Source: Entoloma clypeatum (Eukaryota; Basidiomycota; Agaricomycetes; Agaricales; Entolomataceae). Taken from it: 64,000 nt of DNA. Below, piece after piece: positions 1-8,571 of the stretch (position 1 is its first letter; the number at the start of each line of letters is the position of its first letter). Made by a program: the position numbers and the translations under genes. Below the pieces are notes generated by a model. The model ran no database searches, was not told the origin of the DNA, and worked only from the letters and a program-made list of their open reading frames with translations. The DNA is taken from positions 4,836,001 through 4,900,000 of the forward strand of contig OY751485.1 in NCBI GenBank assembly GCA_963565915.1, in the 5' to 3' direction.

Positions 1-2753
1 GACACATTAACGGCTGGACCGTTCGCAATAATTATCCACTCCCGTTAATTCCGGAATTGATCGATAAATTAAAGGGAAAGAAAAGGTTTACCAAAATGGA
101 CCTCAGATGGGGGTATAACAATGTACGCATCAAAGAAGGAGACGAGTGGAAAGCGGCATTCACAACCCCAGACGGAGCTTTCGAACCAACAGTCATGTTC
201 TTCGGATTAAATAATTCCCCAAGCACGTTTCAAACCATGATGAACGACATATTTAGAGACTTGATTGATCAAGGAGACGTAGTTATCTATATCGATGATA
301 TATTGATAGCAACTGAAGGAGAAAAAGGACACAGTGAAATCGTGGAGGAAATTCTAAAAAGATTACGAGAAAACGACTTATTCTTAAAACCAGGAAAATG
401 TTTCTTTGACCGAGACGAAATAGAGTTCTTAGGGTTAATTATTGGGAAAGACAGAATTCGAATGGATCCTTCAAAAGTAGACGCCATCAAACAATGGCCG
501 AAACCAACAAAAGTCAAAGAAATTCAGTCGTTTCTAGGATTGGCCAATTTCTATCGAAGATTTGTCAAAGACTTCTCTAAAGTGGCAGGGCCCTTACATA
601 AATTAACAAGGAAAGAAACAATCTGGAATTGGAAAGAGGAACAGGAGGAAGCGTTTGATATGCTAAAGAAATTATTTACGGAAGCACCTATATTAGTATC
701 TCCCGATCCGGATCGGAAGTTGAGAGTAGAATCAGACGCATCGGACTTTGCTACAGGAGCAATTCTATCTATGGAATGCGAGGATGAGAAATGGAGGCCA
801 TGTGCCTTTCTATCTAAAGGATTAAATGATGTGGAACGAAATTACGACGTACACGATAAAGAAATGCTGGGCATAATTCGAGCGCTGGAAGCATGGAGAC
901 ACCACCTTGAAGGAGCCAAACATGAGGTCGAGATCTGGACCGATCATAAAAACCTCGAGTACTTCATGCAGGGACGAAAGCTTAATCGCAGACAAGCACG
1001 CTGGGCGTTGTATCTAACACGCTTCAACTTTAAATTAATACACAAAGCTGGCACCTCAATGGGAAAGGCGGACGCTCTTTCGAGAAGGGTCGATCATAGA
1101 AAGGGGGTGGAAAATGACAACGAAGACGTAACATTATTAAAACCGGAATACTTCCACTTACGAGCAATGGATCGAGGTCACATACTTATTGATGGAGAAG
1201 AAAGTAAACTATTAAAACGCATCAGGGATGCCAAGGAATTTGACGAACAAGTGTTGAAAGCAGTAGAAGAGTTAAAGAAAACAAATACCAAAACATTACG
1301 CGCAGATGAATGGCATGAAGAGCAGGGACTCTGGTTACATAGAGGAAAGGTTTATGTTCCGAAAAGTCAGGAACTCAGGGAGGAAATAATTAAATTACAC
1401 CACGACAACCCAGTTGCAGGACACCCAGGGCAGTGGAAAACCCTGGAATTGGTTACACGTAATTATTGGTGGCCTAGTATTACAAACATGGTCAAAGCAT
1501 ACGTCGAGGGCTGCGACAGATGTCAACGATCAAAAAACGTGCCTCAACCGCTAGCTGGTAAATTAAAAGCAAACACGGAACATGCAGGACCATGGAAACA
1601 TGTGACAGCAGATTTTATTGTAGGACTCCCAGAAGCTCAGGGGTACAACGCAGTATTAGTCGTGGCTTGCAGATCAACAAAGCAATCACACTTTATCAAA
1701 ACACGCGATGAAGTCTCAGCAGAAGGATTAGCTAAACTATATCGGGACGAAGTCTGGAAACTTCATGGACTGCCAGAATCGTTAACGTCAGATCGAGGAC
1801 CACAATTTGCGGCAATATTTATGAAGGAACTAAATAAAATATTGGGGATCACAACTAAATTATCAACGGCGTATCATCCGCAAACAGACGGACAGACGGA
1901 GCGCATCAACCAGGAGTTGGAACAATATCTAAGATCATTTATTTCCCATCGGCAAACAGATTGGCCCGAATGGATGGCAACCGCGGAGTTCGCCTATAAT
2001 AATAAAATTCACACGGCAACTCAGTTCTCGTCGTTCTATGTAAATTATGGGTTTAACCCTAGGATGGGCGTAGAACCTCGGAGGGCAGAAAAGTCAGAAC
2101 CGGCAAAAGAATTCGCAGAGCGAATGAAGAAGATTCATGAGGAGGCGGAAGCGGCGCTAGTAAAAGCACGAGAAGAGATGGAACGGTATGCGAACCTGAA
2201 AAGGGGTGATGCACCAGTTTACAAAGTTGGCAACAAAGTTTGGTTATCGACTAAAGACCTGAAGTTGAACCGACCCTTAAAGAAACTTGCCGAACGATGG
2301 ATTGGACCCTATACCATAACCAAAATCATTTCGTCACACGCCGTAGAACTTAAATTACCGAAAACCTGGAAAATCCACCCGGTCATCAATGTATCACGAG
2401 TCCGATTATTTAAGGAACCACTATTTATGTCACAAAGGGTGCAGGCACCAAACCCGATAGTTATCAATGGCGAAGAGGAGTACGATGTCGCAAAAGTTAT
2501 TGACTCAAGGTTGAAGAGAGGAAAGCTGGAATATTTAGTGCAATGGGAGGGTCTGACTCAGGATCACAACACGTGGGAACCCGAGAATCACCTAGAACAT
2601 GCCAAGGAAGCGGTGGAGGACTTCTTTAAATTAAACCCGAATGCACCTCGGCGCTTACGCGCAAACATCTTTGAAGGATTGGAATTTAAACCATATGAAA
2701 ATTTCACGAACACCCCGGACGACATCATATCTCGCCTGGAAGTCGAGATCTAG
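1..2753 (+). CDS. pol: Gyp1-a pol, 3' part: reverse transcriptase, RNase H, integrase, chromodomain (chromovirus)
   Basis: Polyprotein of a Ty3/gypsy chromovirus that copies element RNA into DNA and inserts it in chromatin. The frame is already open at position 3, so the gene starts before the window and the TTG at 57 is not a start. In order: RT fingers and palm with the YIDD active site (both Asp at 294-299); RNase H from about 720 to 1090; integrase HHCC zinc finger (His about 1400-1420, CDRCQ near 1510-1526); catalytic D, D, E at 1611, 1791 and 1899; and a C-terminal chromodomain from about 2475 to 2620 (EEYDVAKVID, then YLVQWEG and NTWEP). It ends at TAG 2751-2753, a few bases before the polypurine tract. 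No stop or frameshift is visible, unlike in copy Gyp1-c, so this is the best preserved pol of the family here. Confidence 0.95.
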   Translation, partial: HINGWTVRNNYPLPLIPELIDKLKGKKRFTKMDLRWGYNNVRIKEGDEWKAAFTTPDGAFEPTVMFFGLNNSPSTFQTMMNDIFRDLIDQGDVVIYIDDILIATEGEKGHSEIVEEILKRLRENDLFLKPGKCFFDRDEIEFLGLIIGKDRIRMDPSKVDAIKQWPKPTKVKEIQSFLGLANFYRRFVKDFSKVAGPLHKLTRKETIWNWKEEQEEAFDMLKKLFTEAPILVSPDPDRKLRVESDASDFATGAILSMECEDEKWRPCAFLSKGLNDVERNYDVHDKEMLGIIRALEAWRHHLEGAKHEVEIWTDHKNLEYFMQGRKLNRRQARWALYLTRFNFKLIHKAGTSMGKADALSRRVDHRKGVENDNEDVTLLKPEYFHLRAMDRGHILIDGEESKLLKRIRDAKEFDEQVLKAVEELKKTNTKTLRADEWHEEQGLWLHRGKVYVPKSQELREEIIKLHHDNPVAGHPGQWKTLELVTRNYWWPSITNMVKAYVEGCDRCQRSKNVPQPLAGKLKANTEHAGPWKHVTADFIVGLPEAQGYNAVLVVACRSTKQSHFIKTRDEVSAEGLAKLYRDEVWKLHGLPESLTSDRGPQFAAIFMKELNKILGITTKLSTAYHPQTDGQTERINQELEQYLRSFISHRQTDWPEWMATAEFAYNNKIHTATQFSSFYVNYGFNPRMGVEPRRAEKSEPAKEFAERMKKIHEEAEAALVKAREEMERYANLKRGDAPVYKVGNKVWLSTKDLKLNRPLKKLAERWIGPYTITKIISSHAVELKLPKTWKIHPVINVSRVRLFKEPLFMSQRVQAPNPIVINGEEEYDVAKVIDSRLKRGKLEYLVQWEGLTQDHNTWEPENHLEHAKEAVEDFFKLNPNAPRRLRANIFEGLEFKPYENFTNTPDDIISRLEVEI

Positions 2754-2792
2754 AAAGGGGGTAATGTTATGATCGTATTTTCACTTTTCACT

Positions 2793-2824
2793 TTATCTTA
2801 TCTTATCTCGATCTTATCTTATCT
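2793..2824 (+). promoter_or_regulatory. Cluster of five GATA-factor motifs in the Gyp1 LTR
   Basis: TTATCT (AGATAA on the other strand) occurs at 2793, 2798, 2803, 2814 and 2819, in U3 about 80-110 bp upstream of the TATA box. The core HGATAR motif is bound by fungal GATA factors (nitrogen, light and iron regulators). The cluster recurs, slightly changed, in the other Gyp1 LTRs (about 5565-5587, 17158-17190 and 23050-23082). Binding is inferred. Confidence 0.5.
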
Positions 2825-2903
2825 ACATCATATCACACATGAGGACATCTCATTATTATCACGCAGCATGACGCTGCCACAACGCAGCCTCATGGAATTT
2901 ACA

Positions 2904-2946
2904 TATATAAGTAGAGTACTTTCACTTGTATTCGATAGCTTGTTCT
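2904..2946 (+). promoter_or_regulatory. Gyp1 LTR promoter and predicted self-primer
   Basis: TATA box TATATAA at 2904-2910. AGCTTGTTCT at 2937-2946 starts 33 nt after the first T of the TATA box, where transcription is expected to begin. The same ten bases are the exact complement of the primer-binding site just inside the 5' LTR of the minus-strand copies (5307-5316 and 22808-22817). This is the layout of Tf1-type self-priming, where the 5' end of the RNA folds back as primer. The start site is inferred. Confidence 0.75.
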
Positions 2947-3052
2947 CTTGAGATTCCCGCTGGGTCTCTGGGCAATTCAGTTCACTTCACATTTCCCACT
3001 TCGTTCTTAAGTTTGGGCTCGCGACGTCGTTTGACTTAGCGTCGCCTCAACA

Positions 3053-3637
3053 TTTAGCTTTTCCTAGGTTGCATGCTTCAAACACTGCTATTTCCATGTG
3101 TCCCTTATACCGCATGGCCATGACTGCCTCATGCATGATCGAACCTCCTTGGTTAAGCGTGCCATCAACGTTGTAGACCCAAATGGGGAAAGGTAGTTCC
3201 CTTAATTTAATATTGTTTCTCTTGGCAAAGTCCAGATCAATAAACATTCCTGTTGCCCCTGAGTCTAATAATGCTTCGACGTCAAAGGTGTGTTTGTCCT
3301 GTAGTGTTACCAGCGTGATTTTCATCATGAGCTCCTTTTCCAAAGAAGCTGATCTAATAAATGATGGTTCCCCCATTGAGTCCGTTTGCCTATTCAAGTT
3401 ATCTGATTCATCTGAACAGGGAATTAAGCATTTGTCCATAAGGGCCGAACCAAGCCTTGTTTCCAAGGACTCCCCAATGATATAGTTTACAAGTGTATCT
3501 AAGTCTGATTCATCTTTTTTTGGTTTTTCTCTCCTAGGTTTGTCTAATAGTATTTTATTGTATGTAACTGCTGCGTCCAAAAGTTTCTGAAACCATGATT
3601 TTACAGTGTCCTTATGTATATAAGAGTCTATAGGCAA
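3053..3637 (-). pseudogene. pol: Gyp1-b protease region of pol, truncated by Gyp1-a
   Basis: Aspartic protease domain of a second, older Gyp1 copy, with the active-site motif DSGATGMFID at about 3233-3262 in minus-strand reading. It aligns closely with 20530-21115 of Gyp1-c. The frame breaks off at 3053, where the 3' LTR of Gyp1-a begins; the matching residues in Gyp1-c continue as KIIVGHTWLK. RT, integrase and the 3' LTR of this copy must lie beyond the left edge of the window. Confidence 0.88.
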
Positions 3638-3672
3638 TTGTTTATAACAATTTGTCAGAGCCAGTGGGGGAA

Positions 3673-4750
3673 TTACTGGTTGACGTTCACAAAACCCTGC
3701 TGCCCTGCAGCTTGTCCATTGGGATTCAGTGCAGGTGCGCTATTCACACCCATTTGTCCATTCGTGGCTTGACGCCTTGCCGTTATCTGTCATACAATCT
3801 CTTCTTCTTCGTGTTCATCAATCTGTTCGATCATTGCCGCTTGCACCCTGTGTTGCGGCTGCCTGCAATCTCGGGCGAAATGCCCCTGTCCACCACAGTT
3901 ATAGCAATTACCAGGAGCTCATCGCTGGTTTCTGTCGACATTCATCGTGTTCGGATCGCGTTGTTGTTGCTGCTGACCATTTTGCTGGGGACGGTACCCC
4001 CATTCTGTTGTTGCCCAAAGGGCCTTCCGAAATTATTCTGGCCTTGCGGCTGCGATGCTTGCTGATTCTGAGGGTGATTTCCCCATTGGTTCCCTTGTCT
4101 TTGAGGTCCCTGCCTCATTCCTTGCCTCATGGCGTAATTCTCTTCAGCCCTTCCGATGGCTGAGATTTCCTCGACGGTTTCCTGCATGGTGTTCTGATGT
4201 CTTCCTTGCTAAATAATTGTTGTATGATTGAGTCCCGGGCATTTCTCTCCAGTAAGGAAATCCCATGATGATCCTCAATTTTCCCTTTGATCGCCAGTGT
4301 TCCAAACTGCGTGATCCAATCGTCTGTCTTCATCTGGTTCTGTTTGAACCCCTCAATCTTTGCTCTGGCCCATTCTACTTCAGTGGTAGGGCGAAACCTT
4401 GTGGTGATCTCATAGACCAAGTTTCAGTACGTTGGCCAATCATTAGATTTCATGCATTGGGTGAGTCGTGTCTCCCCATAAGTTCCTGCAATCAGTCCAT
4501 CCAATCGGGACCAGACTGTGATACAGATTTTGTCATCCCCATGTAAAAAATCTTGATTTACTCGGATCCACGTGAGCACTTTTGCCCACCATCCCAAAAA
4601 CAGGGGTCGGGATCCATTGTATTTTCCAGGATCTGTGGCTATTTCAATTCTTTGGCCTGGTTGGTGAGGAGGAGGACGAGGTGGTGTGATGGGGGGTTCA
4701 TGATGCTCAGGGAGTTCGGGGGCTTCATCCTGAAAATCTTGGTTGTCCAT
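3673..4750 (-). pseudogene. gag: Gyp1-b gag, frameshifted
   Basis: Nucleocapsid/capsid gene of Gyp1-b. Start ATG at 4750 (MDNQDFQDE). The capsid-like region (WTYGETRLTQ type residues, then RFRPTTEVEWARAKIEGF) is broken by TGA at about 4424-4426 and by a frameshift near 4190. The C-terminal part is Gln/Asn-rich and holds a CCHC zinc knuckle CYNCGGQGHFARDC near 3860-3905. It ends at TAA 3673-3675; pol is in the -1 frame. The TGA after WPTY is also present in Gyp1-c. Not functional as read. Confidence 0.82.
3691..3697 (-). promoter_or_regulatory. Putative -1 frameshift heptamer of Gyp1-b gag-pol
   Basis: On the minus strand the heptamer is G GGT TTT, phased exactly with the gag codons CAG GGT TTT GTG, six codons before the gag stop. 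The pol frame is -1 relative to gag and is open across the overlap. The same heptamer is at 21169-21175 in Gyp1-c. A short CCAG/CTGG hairpin can form about 11 nt downstream. The X XXY YYZ form is a known class of -1 slippery site; use here is inferred. Confidence 0.55.
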
Positions 4751-5306
4751 GGTGGTGTTTTGACGGGGGGGAGTGTTTTGGTTTTGAACAATAGTACCTT
4801 ACGTCGGGCGCGCAACCCTGTTCTGATGCTTAGGCGAAAAAAATCTGAAAAGAAAGCCCAAAGAACGATCTGTCTACCCAGGCAGTCGGGATGCCCAAAT
4901 GGAGGAAGATCTAGGAAAGATGAAGTCCACGCGGTCAATACCCCTACGTGCGCTGGACTGGTCGAATCGAGATGTCGAGGAGTCAGGCATTGGAACACCT
5001 GTTGCAAACTAGACATGTACGGTCTTCTCTTCCAAACCGTCACATACGCCAGCAACTTCCCTGAAGATTAGATGTGTCGGCCTTTGGTCATGTCGACACG
5101 GGACAGGCTCAATGTTTCCCTGTGTGTCTCGAACGGCAACGCTAGTTATAATGGGTGTACCAAGCATTTCTCTTCTTATCCCTGCAGTCCGGGAGGTCCC
5201 CCTTAAAGCTAGGGTCCACGTATAGATATGTACTTTTGACGAAAAAGCATGAAACGGCGAGGTTGAAATGGAGGAAAGGGAAGTGAGTTTGGGCGGGCAA
5301 GTTTAG
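4751..5306 (-). other. Gyp1-b untranslated leader
   Basis: Non-coding stretch between the 5' LTR/primer site and the gag ATG, matching 22244-22807 of Gyp1-c (shared blocks include the CCTTTGGTCA...GACACGGGAC segment near 5075-5110). No ORF here is supported; open frames on either strand are not conserved between the copies. Confidence 0.7.
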
Positions 5307-5316
5307 AGCTTGTTCT
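5307..5316 (-). other. Gyp1-b primer-binding site (self-priming type)
   Basis: On the minus strand AGAACAAGCT, separated by 2 nt from the end of the 5' LTR (5319). It is the exact complement of AGCTTGTTCT, the predicted 5' end of the element RNA. It does not begin with TGG as tRNA-3'-end primer sites do. Confidence 0.72.
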
Positions 5317-5318
5317 TC

Positions 5319-5616
5319 TGTCGAGGCGACGCTAAGTCAAACGATGTTGCGAGCCCAAATTTAGGAACTTAGAAGATGGAACATGGAAAGATGAGAAAGG
5401 GGCTGTATTGCCAAGAGACCCAGCAGGAATCTCAAGAGAACAAGCTATCGAATACAAGTGAAAGTACCCTACTTATATATGTAAATACCATGAGGCTGTG
5501 TTGAGGCAGTGTCATGCTGTGTGATTGATAAGATGTCCTCATGTACGATATGATGTAGATAAGATAAGATCGAAATAAGATGAGATAAAGTGAAAAGTGA
5601 AAATATGATCATAACA
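5319..5616 (-). repeat. 5' LTR of Gyp1-b
   Basis: 298-bp LTR, minus orientation, in plus coordinates from TGTCGAGGCG to CATAACA. It carries the TATA box (minus strand, about 5474-5482) and the GATA repeat. It is more diverged from the Gyp1-a LTR than the two Gyp1-c LTRs are from each other, in keeping with Gyp1-b being the older host copy. Confidence 0.9.
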
Positions 5617-6618
5617 CTTCCCCATATGCACAATAGTACTCTACCACTAGTATAGTAGGACTATCTAATGTAGTCTAGTAGAACTATCTAATGTAGTCTA
5701 GTAAATAGAATAGAACTACTAATTCAAATAAGTATATGGAAACTAACTGTCCATGGATGCTGCTACTGCATTGCCGACATCGGTTCGTGATGCACCGCCC
5801 ACAAGACAGATCATATCTGCCAATGAATTCAAGCCCCCCCACCCAACGCTGTGGTTACATCATCACTTCACGATCACATGCACACAAGGCGCATCAAATG
5901 TCGAGCGCCCCTCAGGAATCTTGGCAACAGGTGCGTCCACCATCTGTTCATCATTTGATAGGTCAATAACTTAAAGCCCAGGTCACTTAATCCACACGAC
6001 GCTGCTGTTACATCGCCGCTTCACGATAACACCCTCAACAAGGCAGATCATATCCGCCAATGAATTAAATCCCCCACACGATGCTGCTGTTACCTCGTCG
6101 CTTCACGATCACATGCACATGATGCAGATCAAACGTTAAGAGCTGCCCCTCGGAACTCTTGGCAATAGGTGCGTCCACCGTCCGTTCATCATTTGATAGG
6201 TCAATAACTTAAAGCCGAGGATGCTTATCAAAGGTAATAGGGGAGGAACAAGTGTGTGCCTTGTCCGTTTGCGATAGTATGGATCTAACAGATTCCTAAC
6301 TCGGTACCTGACCGACATTCAGCAAGGGTGATGTGAAGGGAAGATATAGTCCTAGATCAATGGAGGAGCCTGTCAATACCAAGCGCCGCAGTTGGGACTT
6401 GTGCAATGGATTAATTTGCAGGACTCAGGATGCAGGTATGTATGCACTTTGTACGTCAATCTGTTATTTCTTACAACTTCACCCTTAGCACTGCAGGGGG
6501 TGGTAGATTACGGAGTCCTGTTGGAAGTAATTACGTGATAGTTGTGAATGATAAAAGACCTTAGTGTGTATTCTCCCTAGCCAGTGTACACAATTTTTCA
6601 TCACCTCCCCATCCAGAA
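5617..6618. repeat. Gene-free stretch with degenerate tandem repeats
   Basis: Two diverged copies of a unit of about 240 bp lie at about 5757-5985 and 5998-6222. Shared blocks include CAGATCATATCYGCCAATG and CATCATTTGATAGGTCAAT. A short 23-bp direct repeat (ACTATCTAATGTAGTCTAG) sits at about 5659-5704. No frame in the unit is conserved between the copies. The last 250 bp lead into the hAT gene and could be its 5' non-coding part. Confidence 0.6.
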
Positions 6619-7639
6619 ATGCCACCTCATCATTGTCACCAAGTTCCAGCTGAATCCCTTCCCAGTCATGCCCAGCCTCTCGCTCAGAACCAACCTCTGA
6701 CTCTGGCCCAGCATCACCCTGTCGCAGGTTCTTTGGGGACGAGACATCAACGCCCTCATGCCCAGGATGGCAATAGCGCTGGAGAGGACTTCGACTTCAC
6801 CGGAGTCAATAGAAATGCAGAAGGCGATGACAAGTCAGCTTGTCCATCCAATGTTGCAACACGACACTTGAGCCCATCAGTTCAAGTAGCCCAACTCCCG
6901 ATCCGTAAAGAGAGGAAGAAGGCTGTCAATGTCTGGGAGTTCTTTGGGATAGAAGATAACATTTTACCAGATGGGAGCCGGGCCACCAAGCAAGTGTGTA
7001 TTTTGTGCAAGTAAGTAATTGTCTTGAGTCTTGCGACATTGGATTTGATGCTCATTGCAGAGAAGTGCCTCCTTCGGATGATATCAGATGGACCTATGTG
7101 GCGACGACAGCAACAACAACCCTTCGGAACCATCTAACCACTAACCACTAGTGTTCGAAGGTTCAGTCTACATAGACCTGAACCGGACTGAACTGAACTG
7201 AAAAATAGACCACGTTGGACTGAACCGCGGTCTAAGGTCTATACATTTTAGAAAATTTAGACTGCAGTTCAGTCTAGATTTTTTTTTTGACTTAGACCGC
7301 AAAAAGACCGGTCTAAACAGGTCTAGACCGGTCTTTTTGCCCTTTGGGATACACCTCCAACCCCCCCCCCTAATATTCTACAATTTTTGGAGATTTTCCA
7401 GTAATCTGCATCATATTCTAGATATTTATAGTCCAATTTCATTGGTCTGAGGCTTGTTTTGAAGCTACAACTGAGTAGAATACATTTCTAGCTTGTATAT
7501 ATAAAGTCTTGCTCAGAGTCATAAAGGTTAAGAATTGAGTGAAACATGGTGGAAACATAGCTACAACATATGATTACAGTGTTATTTTTTTGTATCTGTG
7601 TTTACAGTGCTATTTTTGTTGTATCTGTACTATTATTAC

Positions 7640-8040
7640 TGTTATGCTTAACAAACTGTTCCAAGGTTCGGGCAGAGTATGCAGGAAGTGGAAAGGCGAA
7701 GAGCAAAGTGATTGCTAAATCTAAGGAATCTACTACAGTACAAGAGGTTTATATAGGTACTGACTATAGGCGGTAGCGGATGAGTCAGTACTGCGGAAGG
7801 CAGTGCGCATGAGTAAGGCGACTGCGGAAGGCTATGTACAGTGAGTAAGCTGACTGCGGAAAGCGAGTCAGCGTGGGAATGAAGTATACTAAAGGGGATG
7901 ACGAAGTAAGGTAGTGAGTCAGACTGGGAACCGAAGGTTGCGAAAGTAGATATTAGACATAGTGAGTTCGTAAGAGGGCGCCGAGTCGGGCCGATAAGTA
8001 AAAGATATGACATGGTCCTCATACCGTAGAGTCCGTAACA
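7640..8040 (-). repeat. 3' LTR of Gyp2-a
   Basis: 401 bp, in plus coordinates TGTTATGCTT to CCGTAACA. It differs from the 5' LTR at six positions that I could find, all CpG to TpG or CpA changes. On the minus strand it is preceded by the purine-rich tract GAGGAGGGGAACA (about 8041-8053). Confidence 0.93.
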
Positions 8041-8049
8041 TGTTCCCCT

Positions 8050-8439
8050 CCTCAAGCTCTGTGTCCTCACAGAGTCACTGTCCCCACCCTCGTTGTTGCC
8101 GGGATCGGACCAGTTTGGGCTCTCCTTGAGGCTCCAATCGTATATCAACTCCTCATTGATGGCTACGGCGAGTTCAAGGCCCTTGATGGCCAGCCGAATA
8201 CGTCGATTCTCGATGACAAGGGTGCTGGTGTAGTTCCCAAGAATTTGTTTCTCTTCGGGAGTCGGGGCGACGGGGAGATTGGACAATGAATGAAGTCGGA
8301 TATTCATCGCCAGGAGGTCGGCGAGGGAAGTTTCGAGGGCATGGATTTGGTCTCTCATGGAGAGCGCTTCGTTCATAAGGGCGGCGATGGCGGGGTTGAC
8401 GTCGGTGGTGGAGGTGGAGGTAACGATGGTGTTTGACAT
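8050..8439 (-). CDS. Gyp2-a accessory ORF downstream of pol
   Basis: Small protein starting MSNTIVTSTSTT, of about 125 residues up to the LTR edge; the frame then runs into the LTR without a stop. The Gyp2-b version (49226-49597) is nearly identical and stops at 123 residues because of a 1-nt difference. Heptad-like leucines (ALSMRDQIHALETSLADLL; RIRLAIKGLELAVAINEEL) suggest an alpha-helical, possibly coiled-coil protein. No signal peptide or membrane helix is evident, so it does not look like an envelope gene. Function unknown. Confidence 0.6.
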
Positions 8440-8571
8440 GGCGGTGAGGATGGTGGAGAGATAGAAGTAGAATGGGGTGGCTATATTGGGCAGGGAGAAG
8501 ACTAGAGCGGGGAACTTGGTGTGTGGTTGACTGATGAGGTCGATACTGCCATGGGTTTTGAGAACTCATCT

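Larger units (their letters stand above)
2765..3052 (+). repeat. 3' LTR of Gyp1-a
   Basis: A 288-bp LTR starting TGTTATGATC and ending CCTCAACA. It follows the polypurine tract GAAAGGGGGTAA, and the same junction is seen in reverse at Gyp1-c. Three other copies lie at 5319-5616, 16929-17216 and 22820-23108. Right after it the sequence continues as the protease region of a second Gyp1 copy in reverse orientation, so Gyp1-a inserted into Gyp1-b. The other flank is outside the window, so no target duplication can be checked. Confidence 0.93.

Noticed and set aside
3652..4163. Plus-strand open frames of 137 and 144 codons
   Set aside because: Shadows of the Gln/Asn-rich Gyp1-b gag on the other strand.
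7648..8439. Single 263-codon gene on the minus strand
   Set aside because: Only the first part is the conserved accessory ORF; the rest reads through the LTR by a 1-nt difference from Gyp2-b.
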